Part shown: piece by piece, positions 59,301 to 64,000 of the stretch
Layout: each line of letters begins with the position of its first letter
Position numbering within the stretch: position 1 is the stretch's first letter
From: Torymus aiolomorphi
Taxonomy: Eukaryota > Arthropoda > Insecta > Hymenoptera > Torymidae
Assembly (NCBI GenBank): GCA_036365515.1
Contig: CM070873.1
Coordinates: 87,007,948 to 87,071,947, forward strand
Reading direction: 5' to 3'
Length of the DNA stretch: 64,000 bases
Position numbers and translations under genes: made by a program
The notes under the pieces: model-generated
What the model was told of the DNA's origin: nothing
Seen by the model: the letters and a program-made list of their open reading frames with translations, nothing else
Databases searched by the model: none

Positions 59301-62300
59301 GCGCCGCGGCAGCATATTTCGGAGCCTATTTTCAAAGCCCGCGCTGTCGGGAGCCCCCTTTCTATTTTCAAAGTCGCGCGCGGCCGCCGCGACGCCGCCG
59401 CCGACTGGCAGTATCTGGAATTTCGGCAGATCGCAAGCTCCCCGCGCGCCCTTTCGAACCACCGCGGTATAATCATCTCGCTCGGAACGACTCTACCTTC
59501 TCGGCGGAAGGATCGGGGCCAAAGCTATACACCGCCGCCTACTGTGCACCTATGTGGCAACGAAAATCAATAAAATAAGAGGATCGATAAAAAGCGACGA
59601 ATTAACGCTGCAGATTTTGAGAAAAGTTCGTAATACACGGAGAACCGCCCGTATCGATCCTCGAGAGAAGGGAAGAGAAATAAAGGTCCGCGAGATCGAA
59701 AAAGCAAAAGGAGGAAGTTTGGTGGAAAAAGAGGGAGTTATGTATAGGTACTTTGGATAAAAATCCGCGGCGATATAGCAGCTCGGCAGAAAGGTCGCGA
59801 AAGGACGACGACGACGACGAGGAGGAGTATAGAGAGCAGTTCTCGGCGGCGTAAAAAACGAGCGAGACTACGACGACGACGTCGACGTCGGCGAGGAGAG
59901 AATCGATTCCCGCCGCGGCGCCGCCTTCCGTCTCGCTCTCCCTCCCTCCTCCCGCCCTCTCTCACTCACTCCTCGGGAAAATTCATTTCGAAAGGCGGTT
60001 TTCCCGCCAGCCTCGGCGCTATACTCCGCCGCTGGCTCGACAGTCGACTGCTCTGCCGAGAGAGAGAGAGAGAGAGGGGGGGACGTGGCAACGCCGCTCA
60101 CGCCGCTCGCTCGGGAAGGCCTCGAAACGCGGCAACGTCGCGACAGCGGCCGAGTCTGCGTCGTACGTCGTTCGCTCGCTCGGTTCCGTGCTGATACCCA
60201 CGCTCTCCTCGTAGAGCTCGTTTCTGCCGCTCGCGCGATCCAGCCAGTGCCAGCAGCGAGAATGCCTCTGGAGACTTTCTACTGGCGAGAATGGGGTTGT
60301 CTTCTTGCCAATTCCCTTTTCCCCCACCTCGAGGCCCGCTCTCTTTCTCTCTTTCTCTGCCGAGCGGCGCGCCTTTTTCTCCGACTTAAGCTGCTTTTTC
60401 GAGCTTTATTTCCCCGCTCGTTGTTTTACTGCCCGGCAGCAAATTATCAATCAAAATTTTACTTTATCAACATTTACCAAATTCCTACTTTTAGACGCTT
60501 CTCTGTATCGTCCCGAGTTTTAGTATTGATTTTCTCCTATATACTCTCCTCTCGGCTCTACGAGGAAATGTTTGAACGAGAAAAAACCCATATTTATATA
60601 TCTTCTACGGTTCACTACAATTATTATTCAATGACAATTACTCGTGTAACAAAAAGTGTGTATTTTATACATGTTGTTAATGCATCGCTTTCTCTCTGCG
60701 AAACCTCTCGAGTCTTTTTCAAAATCGAGTTTCTGCGTGCCGCCTTACGTAACGCGACTCGCCTTCAACTTCGCATGTTTCAGCGGAAGAATCGTTGAAA
60801 AACTCCGACCAAAGTGTACGGAGCTGCGGGCGCGCGTATAGTGGATACCTCGCTACGTGCGTTTTTGGGGCGCGAAATTCAAAGCGCGCACCGCTCTCTG
60901 TACACAATGTATATACACGCGGTGCGCGCGCGCGGCCGAAGGTTCGCCGCGCCGCCGCGGTTGACTCAAACCTTCGTGACAAGTGGAAAATCTCCGCTTA
61001 CATCGGACGCGCGCCCGCGCGGCAACGCATCTGCGACCAGGATTCGCGCCGCTATTTCTACTTGGAATTTTCACTTTTGTTCCTACCAAGTCCAACGTTT
61101 CACTTGCCAATGACAATTATTTTCTGATATTCTTAGCTAAAATCTACGTTGTGGTTTATTGATTTATGAATATTTTTTTCTATAAACATTTGTTGCCTTA
61201 TTAAACTACAGCTTTCTAAATATTTTTCCGAGCAAACTTTCACCCATTCTATAGACATATATCCCACATATTTTACTCACATCGGGCCGTAATATTGTTA
61301 AATATACGAATAATATTACAATAAAAGCAAAAGTAAACTTTGCTTTGTCTCCTCATTGCAAAAATGAATACACACGTGTGATCAAGGAAGTAGCATTTGG
61401 GACAGCTATTCCTCGTAAAAATAATCTAGGCCACGAGGCACTATAGCGTATTTCCAAAACTGTAATCAACCCGTCGTATCAGCCACGTGTCATCATCGCA
61501 CGGCAAACAACGGAGTATCGTGTCGGCGTTGGCGAGGAGAATCTAGAGTTGAAAAAGTTTGCTCGGGGGCCCGACGGTGCATCGGGCTTTTCGAAATTTC
61601 GGCCGGCAGGTCCAGCGAGTCCTTCAAGCTCTCGCACGCACGCACACAGGCGGGCGGGCGGGCATTCTCTCTCTCTCTCGGACGAAAAAGTACCGCGCGT
61701 GCACGCGCCGGTTGAAATTCGAAAGGCCTCTAGCTCTACGGCGACGAGCTGAGGCCGCCGCGCCGGGGCAACTTTCTAGTTTGGCTGACGCGCTCGCTCG
61801 TTCCTGCGCACTCGGACAGCGAGCGAGGCCGTGCGTGAGAAAGAAAAAGACGCACGTGGCTCTCTCGCTTTATTCCATCGCCCCTCGATCGCGCTTTTTG
61901 CACCGATATTCACCAACATTCGTGCCCGTCATTACTTCTTTCTTTCTTTCCTTTTTTTTTCGAAAACTTTAATCGCGCAATATTGCGTATATTTATTCAA
62001 CAATAATATTTTATAATTACTATAGCGCTGAAACACGTTCGAGTTGTGCAAAGTATGGAGGCAGTCTACTGGCATTTTTCGCAACTCAAATAAATAAACA
62101 AAATAGCCAATGTTAATAATAGGGAAAAATCGTGGAAAAGCGCACTTCCATCGCGCTCGATAATCCGAGTTTGGAAAAAACCCAAGATAAAAAAAAGGCT
62201 CTTGCGAGCCCGAGGATTCTAATTTATTTAATATATTTTATTCCTCCTCCTGCTCCGCGCTGCGCGTTCCGCTCTGCGCGCTCGGCGGCTCTCTCTCTCT

Positions 62301-63800
62301 CTCTCCCTCCTCTTTTATTATACGCGCTCTCGCTCGTTCTCTCTCCCTCCCTTTATCCTCGTTCTCCGGCCCCCTTCCAGCGCCGTTGGTTCATTCGTTC
62401 GCTCGCTCGCGCGCTCGGTCGTTCTCACACGCGCGCGCGCTCGTTCTCCAGCGCGGCTATGTGTGCGTGCGCGCGCGACTGTCGGTGTGTCCTCGGGGCC
62501 GCGCGTGGAGGAAAACTGGTTCCAGCGACGGAATAGAGCAACTGCGCGCCTTATAGCGGCAGCGCACGCACACGCACACGTAAACCGAGCCAGGAACATT
62601 TGCTCGCTCACGCTTGCGTGCGCGCGCGTGTGTGTGTGTGAGCGCGGTTGCATATGTGCGCGGGGCTCAGCGTTCCTCTCTTCTTTTTTCTCCTTCCTTG
62701 CCTTCTCCTCTTCTTCTTCTTCGTCTTCTTCTTCTTCTTCTTCTTCTTCTTCATCGCCGTCGTAGCCGCCGCCAGAGTTGTCGTCTTCTTTTTGACCGTA
62801 GGAATTGCAGTTAAGCGAGCTCGTTGCGCTTTTTTACGCGGCTTTTTTGCCCGTCTGCTTGCGCTCGCGCGCTGTCTTTTAATTTTCCTATTTCACTCGC
62901 CAGTAGCTCGTGCGTGATTCCTTTCATAAATTTCATTTTCAAATATCGAATCACGTTATTCCATGTCATAAAAGAATAGGGGTAACGTAAAAAAAAAGAG
63001 CGTGTTTATATTGTCCCGCGAAATGTGACATCTAGCAAAAGCGGGGACACGGGAATTGGAAAAAACGAGACTGCCGAATCGGCGAAATTATTTTCCTGAT
63101 GTACGAGCACAACTGCAGCGGCGCGCAAAAACGAATAATTCCGATTAAAAGCGCTGGTACATATATAGTATAAAAACACGACATCGCGCGCGCAGATAAA
63201 ATAAAAAAAATGAGAAAGAGAGGGAAATTTCAAAAGAGGAAAGTGACTTAAGACTGTTTTACCGACCAAGTCATCCTAATCTTTCGTACCCCCCCCCTCG
63301 TTTTTCGTACACGCGCGCGTATCTCGGCGAGCTCATCGTCTCGGAGCAGAAAACTCACCTCCCCCCGTCGTTTTGCGCTAGCGCGCGAGGGGTCGAAACT
63401 ACCTACCCCCGACGAGGACGGCGACGTCAGACGGGGTAGTATAACGTCACGGAGCGAGAGGGAGAGAGAGAGAAAGAGGCGGCGGGTTGATTGCACTACC
63501 GGCCCCGCTCGCTCGCGCACGCGCGCCTTTGGCATTGGTCTTTTTCATCCCTCTCTCTCTCTACCTCTGTTTTTCTTCATTTCTACCTCCAGCTCCGTCC
63601 CACCCCCATTTCTCGCCGTTTCTCCTTTCTCCCTCGCTCTCTCCTCTGCTGCCCCTTTTTCCTTATTTTCCTCTCGTTTTATCGTGTCTCTCTCACGAGC
63701 TCTATACCTATATAGAGCGCGCGCTCTGCTACGATGAGGAAGAGAGAGTGCGAGTGAGAGAGAGAGCGAGTAGCGAGTGTCAGGGGTGGAACGAGTAGGG
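56323..63800. other. GC-rich, CpG-rich sequence without a supported gene
   Basis: Simple repeats include (CT)n at 56409-56437, (GA)n at 58293-58310 and 60058-60077, (GAC)n near 59805-59820, and (CTT)n at about 62707-62756. Open frames up to 237 codons (60085-60798) lack any family motif and are composition-driven. No RNA gene recognised. Confidence 0.45.
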
Positions 63801-63814
63801 GTTGCCATGGCAAC
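63801..63814. promoter_or_regulatory. Perfect palindromic X-box (RFX site)
   Basis: GTTGCCATGGCAAC is the full symmetrical RFX consensus, in CpG-rich, TC-rich promoter-like DNA at the window edge. RFX factors drive ciliary genes in animals; in insects these act in sensory neurons and sperm. No transcript can be assigned within the window. Confidence 0.55.
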
Positions 63815-64000
63815 GCCCCATGCGCTAGTAATGCGCCGCGCTGCTCCCTACCCTCCTCCACCTCCTCCCACTTGTATTCCCGTCTCTCTTCCCACTGACG
63901 CGTTCCGTCTCTCTCGCTCTCACGCTCGCTCCGTCTATCTCCCTCTCTCTCCGTCCCGTTCTAGCCTGCGATGAGTCTCGCGTTCTCTCTCTCTCTTGCT

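Noticed and set aside
60085..60798. 237-codon plus ORF
   Set aside because: No family motif. It crosses from GC-rich to AT-rich sequence without a change in coding character, and simple tracts contribute much of it.
1..64000. CRISPR arrays, bacterial operons, viral genes
   Set aside because: None seen. The regular short repeats are microsatellites and the gene structure is eukaryotic.

Overview
The window is eukaryotic DNA, almost certainly from an insect and most probably a hymenopteran; this is inference, as no species marker is present. The reasons are spliced genes with short introns, an insect-type fatty acyl-CoA reductase (FAR) cluster, a Taranis-type SERTA gene, an R1-like retrotransposon, and a sharp contrast between an AT-rich, transposon-filled half (about 1-32 kb) and a CpG- and GAGA-rich half (about 36-64 kb). 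Nothing bacterial was seen: no operons, ribosome binding sites or CRISPR arrays.

Layout. 1-20.6 kb is accessory sequence: an unidentified terminal-exon-like ORF (824-1053), a frameshifted piece of a site-1 protease (MBTPS1) gene on the minus strand (2249-2698), a three-level nested palindrome (4.7-8.2 kb), further palindromic elements (9.1-10.0 kb), a dead R1-like non-LTR retrotransposon split by a 696-bp palindrome with a 3-bp target duplication (10.66-13.34 kb), a solo-LTR-like unit (16.0-16.5 kb), a 5S-rRNA-derived sequence followed by a compact hairpin (17.7-17.9 kb), and a recent 1.47-kb palindrome built of 350-bp units (18.6-20.05 kb). 20.6-24.5 kb holds a FAR cluster: an orphan but well preserved last exon, then a complete five-exon, 527-residue FAR-like gene whose catalytic Tyr is Phe. 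24.5-32.5 kb is again repeats, including a composite foldback (26.8-30.1 kb) with outward-facing tRNA-like Pol III modules. 32.5-38.3 kb on the minus strand is the Taranis/SERTA gene, with one coding exon and a probable long AT-rich 3' UTR. 38.3-64 kb is GC-rich, CpG-rich and microsatellite-rich with no supportable protein gene. It carries candidate regulatory sites (TATA, CRE, a CTCF-like site, an X-box) and three more TIR or palindromic elements.

The two FAR sequences are tandem relatives in the same orientation. The Taranis gene is convergent to them and unrelated in function. The main themes are the density and nesting of palindromic elements, several of them candidate hairpin-RNA sources or carrying Pol III-like modules, and a FAR paralogue that looks catalytically altered.
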